Assembly: GCA_900019385.1 (NCBI GenBank)
Contig: FIZJ01000006.1
Coordinates: 30,593-94,592 of the forward strand
DNA: 64,000 nt
Origin: an uncultured Clostridia bacterium
GTDB taxonomy: Bacteria > Bacillota > Limnochordia > Darwinibacteriales > DTU012
Direction of reading: 5' to 3'
Below are positions 19,402 through 28,286 of the stretch, in pieces. A model generated the notes under the pieces. It was not told the origin of the DNA, made no database searches, and was given only the letters and a program-made list of their open reading frames with translations. The translations under genes were made by a program, and so were the position numbers. The stretch's first letter is position 1; every line of letters starts with the position of its first letter.

Positions 19402-19635
19402 ATGGAGTTTTTGGACCGCATCAGAGATATTTTAGTTGAGCAATTAGGGGTGAAACCTGAGGATGTGACTTTGGAAGCATCATTTCAGGATGATTTGGGC
19501 GCTGACTCCTTGGATGTTGTGGAGTTGGTGATGGCCTTTGAAGAGGAATTTGACATAAAGATTCCGGACGAAGATGCTGAAAAGATCAGCACAGTGGGAG
19601 ACGCTGTTGAATACATCAAAAACCACACGAGTTAA
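19402..19635 (+). CDS. acpP: Acyl carrier protein
   Basis: [31 protein letters not shown]. Confidence 0.97.
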   Translation: MEFLDRIRDILVEQLGVKPEDVTLEASFQDDLGADSLDVVELVMAFEEEFDIKIPDEDAEKISTVGDAVEYIKNHTS

Positions 19636-19643
19636 TGCCGATT

Positions 19644-19675
19644 GAGACCCCTAGGTAAGCTAGGGTCTCATTTTT
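19644..19675 (+). terminator. Intrinsic terminator/attenuator between acpP and fabF
   Basis: GAGACCCCTAG-GTAAG-CTAGGGTCTC followed by ATTTTT. Confidence 0.8.
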
Positions 19676-19696
19676 AGTATGCAAAGAGGTGGAATC

Positions 19697-20932
19697 ATGG
19701 AACGGAGAGTTGTTGTGACTGGAATCGGAGTTGTCTCACCTTTGGGCAATAAGAGTCAATTGTGGGAAAATCTGCTGAAAGGTGTGAGCGGCATAGGAAA
19801 AGTCACACATTTTGACGCATCTGAGTATCCCGTCCGGATCGCCGCCGAAGTGAAGGATTTCAATCCTACTGAATACCTGGAACCTAAAGAAATGCGGAGG
19901 ATGGATTTGTTCTGTCAGTACGCCGTGTGCGCAGCCGTCCAGAGTCTGTCCGACGCTGGCCTTACTATTACAGACGCAAACGCGCACCGCGTTGGTGTGC
20001 TGATTGGTTCCGGCATAGGCGGTGTCAGCACCATCGAAAAACAGACTCAGATACTGCGAGAGAAAGGTGTGGACAAAGTCAGTCCATTTTTGGTGCCGAT
20101 GCTGATTCCAGACATGGCCAGCGGGCAAACAGCAATCCTCACAGGCGCCAAGGGGCCCAATTCCTGCACTGTCACCGCCTGCGCCTCAGGTACTCACTCC
20201 ATTGGCGATGCCTATCGGATTATCGCCCGAGGCAATGCAGACGTAATGCTGGCAGGAGGGTCTGAAGCCGGAATAACACCCTTGTCCATGGCCGGTTTTA
20301 TCGCCGCCAGGGCATTGTCGACTCGCAACGATGCTCCGGAACGAGCCAGCCGGCCTTTTGACCGGGAACGGGATGGATTCGTTATGGGTGAGGGAGCATG
20401 TGTGCTGGTGCTGGAAGAGTTGACCCATGCCCAAGACCGTGGTGCGGAAATATACTGCGAATTAATTGGCTATGGCGCCAGCGGCGACGCTTATCATATC
20501 ACATCGCCGGCGCCGGAACACGAAGGCGCGCAGCGGGCTATGAAAGAGGCGATGGCCGACGCAGGCATCACTCCCGACGATGTCGGCTACATCAACGCCC
20601 ACGGAACCAGCACAAAATACAATGATTACTTTGAAACCTTAGCCATTAAAAAAGTATTCGGCGAACGTGCCTATCAGATACCTGTCAGCAGCACCAAATC
20701 CTTGACAGGCCATCTATTAGGAGCGTCAGGCGCTTTGGAGGCGGGAATATGCGCCCTGGCCTTAAAGAACCAGGTTATTCCCGGCACGTATAATTATGAG
20801 CATCCCGACCCAGACTGTGATCTCGATTACGTTCCAAACCAGACACGCCGCCTGGATTTCGAAGTGGCCCTCAATAATTCATTCGGCTTTGGGGGGCATA
20901 ACGCGGTTTTGGTTATGAGGCGCTGGAGTTGA
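19697..20932 (+). CDS. fabF: Beta-ketoacyl-ACP synthase II
   Basis: [51 protein letters not shown]. Confidence 0.96.
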   Translation: MERRVVVTGIGVVSPLGNKSQLWENLLKGVSGIGKVTHFDASEYPVRIAAEVKDFNPTEYLEPKEMRRMDLFCQYAVCAAVQSLSDAGLTITDANAHRVGVLIGSGIGGVSTIEKQTQILREKGVDKVSPFLVPMLIPDMASGQTAILTGAKGPNSCTVTACASGTHSIGDAYRIIARGNADVMLAGGSEAGITPLSMAGFIAARALSTRNDAPERASRPFDRERDGFVMGEGACVLVLEELTHAQDRGAEIYCELIGYGASGDAYHITSPAPEHEGAQRAMKEAMADAGITPDDVGYINAHGTSTKYNDYFETLAIKKVFGERAYQIPVSSTKSLTGHLLGASGALEAGICALALKNQVIPGTYNYEHPDPDCDLDYVPNQTRRLDFEVALNNSFGFGGHNAVLVMRRWS

Positions 20933-20936
20933 TGCT

Positions 20937-21638
20937 ATGCATATCGATGACAGTTTGCTCAGGCTTCAGGCAAGCCTTGATTACAGATTCAACAATATTA
21001 CTCTTTTGGAACAAGCCCTTACACACCGTTCATGCCGCCCGGGAGATCCGGACGGCAACAATGAGCGGCTGGAGTTTCTTGGAGACGCTGTCCTGCAAAT
21101 AGTGGTCAGTGATTATCTATATCACCAGTACCCAAAACTAGGCGAAGGCAGGCTGACTAAGATCAGGGCATATCTGGTCAGCCAGCCCACTCTAGCCGGC
21201 CATGCCCGCAAACTTGGGCTGGAGCAATACATGAAAGTCGGCAGGAATGAAGCCATCAGGCGTGCGTACGAACTAGATTCGCTGCTTTGTGATGTGTACG
21301 AAGCTGTGATCGGCGCTGTCTATCTTGATTCTGATCTTGACACGGTTAAACCAATCATTTTAGAGCATGTAACCTGGGCCGACAAGGAGCACCTGGAAAA
21401 ACAGCTGTCGATCATTGATGCCAAGAGCACGCTTCAAGAACGGTTTCAGCAATTGGGGAGGGAACTGCCCACATATTATCTCGTTCAGGAACAAGGGCCT
21501 GATCATGCCAAGGAATTTGTGATGGAAGTAATCTTTGACGGTAAGGTGTTGGGAAAAGGTGTGGGAAGGTCAAAAAAAGAGGCTGCGCAAAACGCAGCCC
21601 GAGAAGCGCTTGCCAACCTTGACAATAATCACGATTGA
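20937..21638 (+). CDS. rnc: Ribonuclease III
   Basis: NERLEFLGDAVL signature plus C-terminal dsRBD. Confidence 0.95.
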   Translation: MHIDDSLLRLQASLDYRFNNITLLEQALTHRSCRPGDPDGNNERLEFLGDAVLQIVVSDYLYHQYPKLGEGRLTKIRAYLVSQPTLAGHARKLGLEQYMKVGRNEAIRRAYELDSLLCDVYEAVIGAVYLDSDLDTVKPIILEHVTWADKEHLEKQLSIIDAKSTLQERFQQLGRELPTYYLVQEQGPDHAKEFVMEVIFDGKVLGKGVGRSKKEAAQNAAREALANLDNNHD

Positions 21639-22384
21639 GGCCAAGAGCGCCACAGCTGAATGATACTTCCCACTTCAGCAAGACCGGCGCGGGAAATGGG
21701 AGCGAGTGTGTTCGCATTAAGAATCCTGTGATTGGCCTCGCGCCGGCCGATCAAATATGAACGGCCTTTCTTCAGCAGGACCCAACAGGAGTTGTTTTTA
21801 CCAATAGTGGTGTTCACAATGATCAAATCGCCGTGAATGAACCAAGGTGCGAACTCATTTGTTTCAACGCTCATCGCGAACAATCCTTCCGGGTTGGGAG
21901 CGTGGTAAAACAGGTAAACCCAGTTTTGCGGCATATCGTTTTTCCGTTGACTCCACGACCTGACCGGTACTTTCACCAAGAACCTGCTCTCACCGTTTTG
22001 GATTACAGAGAAGCCTTCCAAGCTGTCGGCATGTTCTTTCAAAACAGCTCGTTTGAACTCACCTATGCCGTGGTAGTTGCCCTTGCTCAACCAATAATAA
22101 ACCGACTTGTTGTCGGCAAATTTCAGGTGGTTGGCGATTTCCCGCACGGTTATGTTCGGGTTTTCCCTGATTAGGGCCGCCATATATGCCAGGGTTTCGT
22201 TCAGCTGCAAAGGTCTTCCCACCCATCTTCGCGCAATGTTCCAAGGTTGCTGTAGAATAATTATCATCTGAGGGCGGAAAACCTTTACATGAAACATGGA
22301 TATATTGGCCGTCGGCTGCGGATTAGCGACGATATTTCCATGATTTATGGAAAGTTCAGCTGAGCACTCGGGAAAAGTGAGCAT
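21629..22384 (-). CDS. HTH protein with LexA/S24-like C-terminal domain (orphan)
   Basis: HTH-like TVREIANHLKFADNKSVYYWLSKG; S24-like FIHGDLIIVN...; ATG 22384 preceded by GAGGAG. Confidence 0.6.
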   Translation of the reverse strand: MLTFPECSAELSINHGNIVANPQPTANISMFHVKVFRPQMIIILQQPWNIARRWVGRPLQLNETLAYMAALIRENPNITVREIANHLKFADNKSVYYWLSKGNYHGIGEFKRAVLKEHADSLEGFSVIQNGESRFLVKVPVRSWSQRKNDMPQNWVYLFYHAPNPEGLFAMSVETNEFAPWFIHGDLIIVNTTIGKNNSCWVLLKKGRSYLIGRREANHRILNANTLAPISRAGLAEVGSIIQLWRSWPQS

Positions 22385-22453
22385 AACCAGAGTTTCTCCT
22401 CAATATAGATAATACGGAAAGACATGCTGTGGACACTCCGAGGAGGAGAAACA

Positions 22454-23158
22454 ATGGGAAAGACAAATGGCATTGTTGATTCCAATCAACAATGGGATTA
22501 CAGCTTGATCACCAGAATCCGCCTAGGTGATGAAGAAGCAAAGGAAACGCTTGTCCTTAAGTACATCCCAATGGTCAAACATATTGTCCGCAATTATTAC
22601 GCCAGTTTCCTCGATTTTGACGATCTGCTGCAGGAGGGGATCATCGGGCTTCTGCACGCAATAGACGAGTACCGGCCCGATCTGTACGATGTCAAATTCA
22701 GTTCGTTCGCCTATATCTGTATCATCCGGAAAATCTACAACGTAATCAAACACACTTCCGGCAACAAACACAAAGCGCTGAACGACGCTATGTCGCTTCA
22801 GTCGCAGCTGGGCGGTGATGATTCTCGGACCGTCCTGGATCTAATCAGCGACGATAATTCTCTGGTGGATCCAGAACAGATGATTGAAGAAGAGTTTGTC
22901 TTTCAATACCTCGACCGGCTGCTTGCCAATCATCTGTCTCTGCTGGAGTATACGGTGATGAAGATGCTTCTGAGCGGCTATTCCTGCGGTGAAATCGAGG
23001 CTGTTGTCGGAGTGGGAGCGAAAGTGGTGGACAATGCCCGGACCAGAGTGAAAACAAAACTGCGCAAACTGATCGAAGAATACGGTTCGCTGCTTAACCC
23101 ACAGCTCCCTTTGACGGTGCGAAAACGAAAGGATCTGTACTTGAAACTGGGGGGATGA
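22454..23158 (+). CDS. SigH-like RNA polymerase sigma-70 factor
   Basis: Region 2 (FDDLLQEGIIGLLHAIDEY...KFSSFAYICIIRKIYNVIK) and region 4 (MLLSGYSCGEIEAVVGVGAKVVDNARTRVKTKLRK); RBS GAGGAGGAG. Confidence 0.88.
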   Translation: MGKTNGIVDSNQQWDYSLITRIRLGDEEAKETLVLKYIPMVKHIVRNYYASFLDFDDLLQEGIIGLLHAIDEYRPDLYDVKFSSFAYICIIRKIYNVIKHTSGNKHKALNDAMSLQSQLGGDDSRTVLDLISDDNSLVDPEQMIEEEFVFQYLDRLLANHLSLLEYTVMKMLLSGYSCGEIEAVVGVGAKVVDNARTRVKTKLRKLIEEYGSLLNPQLPLTVRKRKDLYLKLGG

Positions 23159-23171
23159 TCCTCCAGTTTTT
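23145..23171 (+). terminator. Intrinsic terminator overlapping the sigma-factor stop codon
   Basis: AACTGGGGG-GATGAT-CCTCCAGTT (one G-U) followed by T-run. Confidence 0.8.
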
Positions 23172-23235
23172 ATCAAATATTGAACAATTTGTGGTACAAT
23201 ATGTAAGGTGATCATTTTCATCCGTGGAGGTTATC

Positions 23236-26200
23236 ATGCGCTTAAAACGGCTGGAGTTGGTTGGTTTCAAGTCATTCGCAAACCGTGTTGCACTTGACTT
23301 TGGAGATGGAATCACGGCAATAGTGGGCCCAAATGGTTCGGGAAAGAGCAATATTTCCGACGCCATCCGGTGGGTTTTGGGCGAGCAGAGCATTAAAAGT
23401 ATCCGCGGCTCCAAACTTGAGGATGTGATCTTCGCGGGCAGCGACGGAAAGAAACCTTTGGGAATGGCCGAAGTTCAGCTGACCTTGGACAACAGTGACG
23501 GTTTTCTTCCGATCGAATTCAGTGAAGTGACCATTACCAGGCGGGTGTACCGTTCAGGCGAGAGTGAGTTCTTGATCAACCGCCAACCATGCCGCTTGCG
23601 CGATATTCAGGATTTGTTCACAGACACAGGCTTGGGGCGCGAAGGGTACGCCATCATCGGACAAGGGCAGGTTGATGCCATATTAAGCGTTAATCCGCTT
23701 GATCGGCGCTTTGTTCTGGAAGAGACTGCCGGGATCATCAAGTACCGGCACCGCAAGGAACAGGCTCAGAAGAAATTGGCTCAGACCGAATACGATCTTG
23801 TGCGTGTGTCGGACATTCTATCGGAACTAAAGGATCAGCTGGCGTCATTGGAAATCCAAGCCAAGAAAGCCAGAGAATACCAAAACCTGTCTGGTCAGCT
23901 CGAGCAGGTGATTTTGGACAGAATTGCCTTGAAACTGCGAGACCTTACTGAGCAAAAAACACGCCGCTCTGAGGCACTCGAGTCCTGCCGCGGCGACGCT
24001 GAAAAGCTCAGTGCCGAGCATGAGGCTCTGGAACAGGTTTTACTGGCCGATCAGGAGCAGTTGTTTGTCATCGAGCGTATGCTTGATGAAAGACAGCAAG
24101 AACTCGACCGTTTGAATGAACAGCTCAACCAGGTGATTCAGGCGATCGGGTTGATCGACGAACGTCTGGCTCACAATCAGCTCAATCAAGAGCAGCGCCT
24201 TAAAGCAAAAGACAGCCACTTGGCGCAAAATGAACAACTTAGGCTCAGGTTGAAAGAGATCAACCAAGAATTGGCTGAAAAACAAGAACAGTACAGCTCC
24301 TTGGAACAAGGTGTGTCAGAAGCCGACCAGGCACTGAATCGGAAACGGGAGCTTCTGCAGCAGCAAAGGCAGCAGTTGGAGACAGAGAAAAGCGCCTTTA
24401 TTGAGTTTGTCAGTGAATTGGCGGCCGCGCGGAATTCCGGGCAGAATTACCAGCAGCAGATCCAGCAGTTCAAACAGCAGATCCAGTTCATAGTCCAAGA
24501 ATCCCATGAACTGGAAAAGGAATTGGAAACTCAGCGCCACTATCATCAAGAGCTTTTACAAAAGCACAGCCAACTGATCAGGCAAGATCAAAACCAGGAA
24601 CAGCAGCTGGCCAAATTGCACGAAGAGTGTCAAAGAGCTGAGGAAAAACTGGTACAGGCAGTCTCCGAAGAGACGAAGTGCGTTGACATATATCAGCAAG
24701 TCAGATCGCGCCTTCAGGCCTTAAGAGATTTTGAACGGGAATACGAAGGCTACAGCAACAGTGTCCGCCGCCTGATGCAGGCAAAGCAGGCAGATTTCAA
24801 GGTGTTGGGCACGGTGGCAGAGGTGATCAGTGTTGCTCCTGGATTGGAGACAGCGATCGAGGTTGCCCTGGGTCAGGGCTTGCAGTACTTGATCACCCCT
24901 GACGAATCCGACGCCAAAAAGGCGATTGCCTGGTTGAAGAAACACCAGGCAGGGCGATGCACATTCCTGCCCTTGAATACAGTCAGCGGAAGAACATTTC
25001 CCAAGGAGCACCAGGGGTTTTGGCAGGATGAAGACTGTTTGGGGCCGGCGATGGACTTGATTCAGTTCGATCCAAAGTATACACCAGCGTTGTCCGCGTT
25101 ATTGGGCCGAGTTGTGGTGGTAAAAGACTTGGATGCAGCTCTGCGCCTGCAGCGTAAGATCAAGGATTTCAGCCGGATTGTGACTGTAAGCGGAGAAGTT
25201 GTGATGCCAAACGGTTCTCTGACTGGAGGGAGTATCAGTCAGAGATCTTCCGGGTTGTTGGCACGCAAGAATGAAATCACCGGGTTGGAACGGGAACTGG
25301 AAAAGCACGAAGCCGAACTGGAACGCTTGGCGTGCGTGAAAGCCAGTTTGGAGGCTGAACTTGCTGCCAATAAAGAACAGCAGGAGCAGATCAGGGACAT
25401 GCTTTACCGGATCAAACTGGACATTCAAGCGGCAGAAGCGGAAATCAGCAAACTTGTGGGGGAGCAGCAGCGGCTTTCGCAGCTTATAGACGCCAGAGCG
25501 AAACAGATCAATGACTATCAGCTCATCATGCAGGAGTTGGAGGAGCAGGCCGCCGCGGCAGGAGACACCATTTTGACGATGGTGCGGGAAGAAGCCATAA
25601 AGAGAGACAAGATCCATCAACTTGAGGCTGGAATCGCCGAACTGGATCAAGAACTGCAGCAAGCATCGGCGGGGTTTGCGGACCAAAGAGTTGCCTTGAC
25701 CACGGCTGCCGCCGAGATTAAGCGGATTGAGGAGCAGAAGCGGGTGGTTACCTCCCAGATCAGCGCCAACGAAACTGCTGTTGCCGAAATCGAAAAGGAC
25801 GTCGAGGAACTTGAGTCTCAGCGCAGGCAGCTTAGACAAGAGCAGGCGGCTTGTCGTGAACGGGAAGGGCAGCTGCGCGGCGAGAGGGAAAAACTGATGA
25901 AACAAATCACCGCTGGCAAAAACACTCGTTTGGAGCTTCAGGAAAAGGTAAAGCAGTACAACCAACAGCTGAAATCCCTCCAGTCACGCATCGGCCGGAT
26001 CGACAGGAACATATACAACCACCGTCTAGAACTTGATCGAATCGACTTGGAATTGAGAAGGCTCGATGAGGATCTTGCGGAACGGGAACTCTCTCGCATC
26101 GATGTTGAGGGCAGAGGGGTCTCTCAGGACCTAGATCAGCTGTTGGAGAAGGAGAACAGCTTGAAAAACGCCATTCGGGATCTGGGCCTGGTAAACTTGG

Positions 26201-26775
26201 CTGCGCTTCAGGATTACGAAGCGGTCAAGGAAAGGGTGTTCTTCCTGCAAAACCAGTATGATGATCTGGTCAAGGCTAAAGAAACACTGTATGAGACAAT
26301 AGCGGAAATAAACACCACTAGCGCGGAACGGCTGGCCGAGACATACAAAACGCTGAGGCAGGAGTTTCAAACGATGTTCAAGCTGTTGTTCAAAGGTGGA
26401 CAGGCGGACTTGCAGTTGACAGATCCTGAAAAGATATTGGAGAGCGGGATTGAAATCGTGGCGCAGCCACCTGGGAAAAAACCGCAGAATCTATTGCTGC
26501 TGTCAGGGGGAGAAAGGGCTCTTACGGCTATTGCACTGCTTTTGGCTATCAGAAAAGTAAAGCCGACCCCGTTTGTTGTCCTGGATGAAATCGATGCCAG
26601 TCTGGACGAGATTAATCTTAGACGCTTCACTGAACAGATGCGGTTTTTGGCAGAAGCCACCCAGTTTTTGGTGATCACTCACCGGCCAGGGACCATGGAA
26701 GTGGCGGACCGCCTCTATGGGGTCACCATGGGCGACGACGCCACGAGTCAGTTGATATCGGTGCAGCTATCATAG
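23236..26775 (+). CDS. smc: Chromosome segregation protein SMC
   Basis: VGPNGSGKSNISDAIRWVLGEQ, long coiled coils with hinge, LLSGGERALTAIALLLA, VLDEIDASLDE. Confidence 0.97.
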   Translation: MRLKRLELVGFKSFANRVALDFGDGITAIVGPNGSGKSNISDAIRWVLGEQSIKSIRGSKLEDVIFAGSDGKKPLGMAEVQLTLDNSDGFLPIEFSEVTITRRVYRSGESEFLINRQPCRLRDIQDLFTDTGLGREGYAIIGQGQVDAILSVNPLDRRFVLEETAGIIKYRHRKEQAQKKLAQTEYDLVRVSDILSELKDQLASLEIQAKKAREYQNLSGQLEQVILDRIALKLRDLTEQKTRRSEALESCRGDAEKLSAEHEALEQVLLADQEQLFVIERMLDERQQELDRLNEQLNQVIQAIGLIDERLAHNQLNQEQRLKAKDSHLAQNEQLRLRLKEINQELAEKQEQYSSLEQGVSEADQALNRKRELLQQQRQQLETEKSAFIEFVSELAAARNSGQNYQQQIQQFKQQIQFIVQESHELEKELETQRHYHQELLQKHSQLIRQDQNQEQQLAKLHEECQRAEEKLVQAVSEETKCVDIYQQVRSRLQALRDFEREYEGYSNSVRRLMQAKQADFKVLGTVAEVISVAPGLETAIEVALGQGLQYLITPDESDAKKAIAWLKKHQAGRCTFLPLNTVSGRTFPKEHQGFWQDEDCLGPAMDLIQFDPKYTPALSALLGRVVVVKDLDAALRLQRKIKDFSRIVTVSGEVVMPNGSLTGGSISQRSSGLLARKNEITGLERELEKHEAELERLACVKASLEAELAANKEQQEQIRDMLYRIKLDIQAAEAEISKLVGEQQRLSQLIDARAKQINDYQLIMQELEEQAAAAGDTILTMVREEAIKRDKIHQLEAGIAELDQELQQASAGFADQRVALTTAAAEIKRIEEQKRVVTSQISANETAVAEIEKDVEELESQRRQLRQEQAACREREGQLRGEREKLMKQITAGKNTRLELQEKVKQYNQQLKSLQSRIGRIDRNIYNHRLELDRIDLELRRLDEDLAERELSRIDVEGRGVSQDLDQLLEKENSLKNAIRDLGLVNLAALQDYEAVKERVFFLQNQYDDLVKAKETLYETIAEINTTSAERLAETYKTLRQEFQTMFKLLFKGGQADLQLTDPEKILESGIEIVAQPPGKKPQNLLLLSGGERALTAIALLLAIRKVKPTPFVVLDEIDASLDEINLRRFTEQMRFLAEATQFLVITHRPGTMEVADRLYGVTMGDDATSQLISVQLS

Positions 26776-26788
26776 GAACAGGAGTCGA

Positions 26789-27823
26789 TTGTGGATGCTT
26801 AAGAAACTGTTTTCAAAATCTAGCAAAAAAGACGATCAAGCAGAAGCGAAATTGGCTGAGGAGCATACAGATAAAAGCCAAGGGCTTGAGGACAATGTCG
26901 AAAAAGAGACACCGGCGGGATTGTTTGCCCGGTTAAGGCAGGGATTGGCAAAAACCAGAGCGGGATTTGTGGATCGCATCGGGCAGGTGTTGTCCGGGCG
27001 CAGCATAGACGACCAACTATTTGATGAGTTGGAAGAGATCCTGATTCAAGCCGATGTGGGCGTGACCACGACTCTGGAATTAGTCGAAAGAATCAGGCGG
27101 CGGGTAGAAGCGGAAAGAATCACAGAAGGCGGGGTGATCAAGGAACTGCTTAAAACCGAGATCACTGAATTGCTGTCCAGGGATCACCAGCCACTTCGTC
27201 TGCCTGAACACACTCCAGCCGCATTTATGGTAGTGGGTGTCAATGGGGTTGGTAAAACAACAACCATTGGCAAACTGGCTTATCGGTTCAGGCAAAATCA
27301 GGCGAAAGTGGTTCTGGGGGCGGCCGACACATTTCGGGCGGCAGCAGTGGATCAGTTGAGGGTATGGGCGAACCGGACCGGAGCCGACCTCATCGCGCAT
27401 CAAGAGGGAGCGGATCCAAGCGCTGTCGCGTTTGATTCTGTGGCAGCGGCGAAAGCGCGGAAGGCGGAGGTCTTGATCATTGATACTGCCGGGCGGCTGC
27501 ACACCAAAACCAACCTCATGGCCGAACTTGGAAAAGTATACCGTGTGGCGGCCAAGGAACTCGGGCGCGAGCTTGATGAAGTGCTGCTTGTCGTTGATGC
27601 AACCACCGGTCAGAACGCCTTGTCCCAAGCCAAGCTGTTCAGCGCATCGGTCCCATTGACCGGTATTGTCCTCACCAAGCTCGACGGTACTGCCAAGGGC
27701 GGCATAATTTTGGCTTTGGCTAACGAACTGAAGCTTCCGGTGAAGCTGATTGGTGTTGGTGAACAGCTGTGGGATCTGCAGGATTTTGATCCCGCCAGTT
27801 TTACTAACGCTCTGTTCACATAG
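26789..27823 (+). CDS. ftsY: Signal recognition particle receptor FtsY
   Basis: GVNGVGKTTTIGKLA, DTFRAAAVDQL, DTAGRL, TKLDGTAKGG. Confidence 0.96.
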   Translation: MWMLKKLFSKSSKKDDQAEAKLAEEHTDKSQGLEDNVEKETPAGLFARLRQGLAKTRAGFVDRIGQVLSGRSIDDQLFDELEEILIQADVGVTTTLELVERIRRRVEAERITEGGVIKELLKTEITELLSRDHQPLRLPEHTPAAFMVVGVNGVGKTTTIGKLAYRFRQNQAKVVLGAADTFRAAAVDQLRVWANRTGADLIAHQEGADPSAVAFDSVAAAKARKAEVLIIDTAGRLHTKTNLMAELGKVYRVAAKELGRELDEVLLVVDATTGQNALSQAKLFSASVPLTGIVLTKLDGTAKGGIILALANELKLPVKLIGVGEQLWDLQDFDPASFTNALFT

Positions 27824-27840
27824 CTGGCAAGGAAAAAAAC

Positions 27841-27869
27841 TTGACAGATCCGCCACACTTCGATATACT
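27841..27869 (+). promoter_or_regulatory. Sigma-A promoter for ylxM-ffh
   Basis: TTGACA-17-TATACT. Confidence 0.75.
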
Positions 27870-27907
27870 ACCTCTGTAAAGTTAATATACTTAACAGGGG
27901 TATTATT

Positions 27908-28273
27908 ATGGAAGATGCAGTGCGAAAAGCCTTGATGTATGATTTCTATGGCCCGCTGTTGACCCCTCGGCAGCAGGACATTTATGAAATGTACTATGGG
28001 CAGGATATGAGCCTGGGAGAGATTGCCGAACAGCTGGATATCTCCCGCCAGGCAGTCTGGGATATAGTGAAGCGCTCTGCTGTGATCCTTGAAGAGTACG
28101 AGCAGAAACTCGGTCTGATCGCCAGACATATGGAGCAGCAAGAACATCTGGCCCAGGTTGAGAGTTGCCTAAAAAAGCTTAGGCGGCTGATTGAGAACCA
28201 GGAAAGAGCAGCTTCCATCGGAGCACTCGCAGAAATAGAACAGCTGATTCACCGAATCCGGTTTGAGGCCTAG
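27908..28273 (+). CDS. ylxM: YlxM/UPF0122 family HTH protein
   Basis: YGPLLTPRQQDIYEMYYGQDMSLGEIAEQLDISRQAVWD; upstream of ffh. Confidence 0.93.
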   Translation: MEDAVRKALMYDFYGPLLTPRQQDIYEMYYGQDMSLGEIAEQLDISRQAVWDIVKRSAVILEEYEQKLGLIARHMEQQEHLAQVESCLKKLRRLIENQERAASIGALAEIEQLIHRIRFEA

Positions 28274-28286
28274 GAGGGCGAGTCTG

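Noticed and set aside
25099-25965. 288-aa minus-strand ORF inside smc
   Set aside because: Leucine/phenylalanine-rich translation typical of the antisense of a coiled coil.
27080-28147. 355-aa minus-strand ORF antisense to ftsY/ylxM
   Set aside because: Shadow frame across two strongly conserved genes and their promoter; no recognisable domain.
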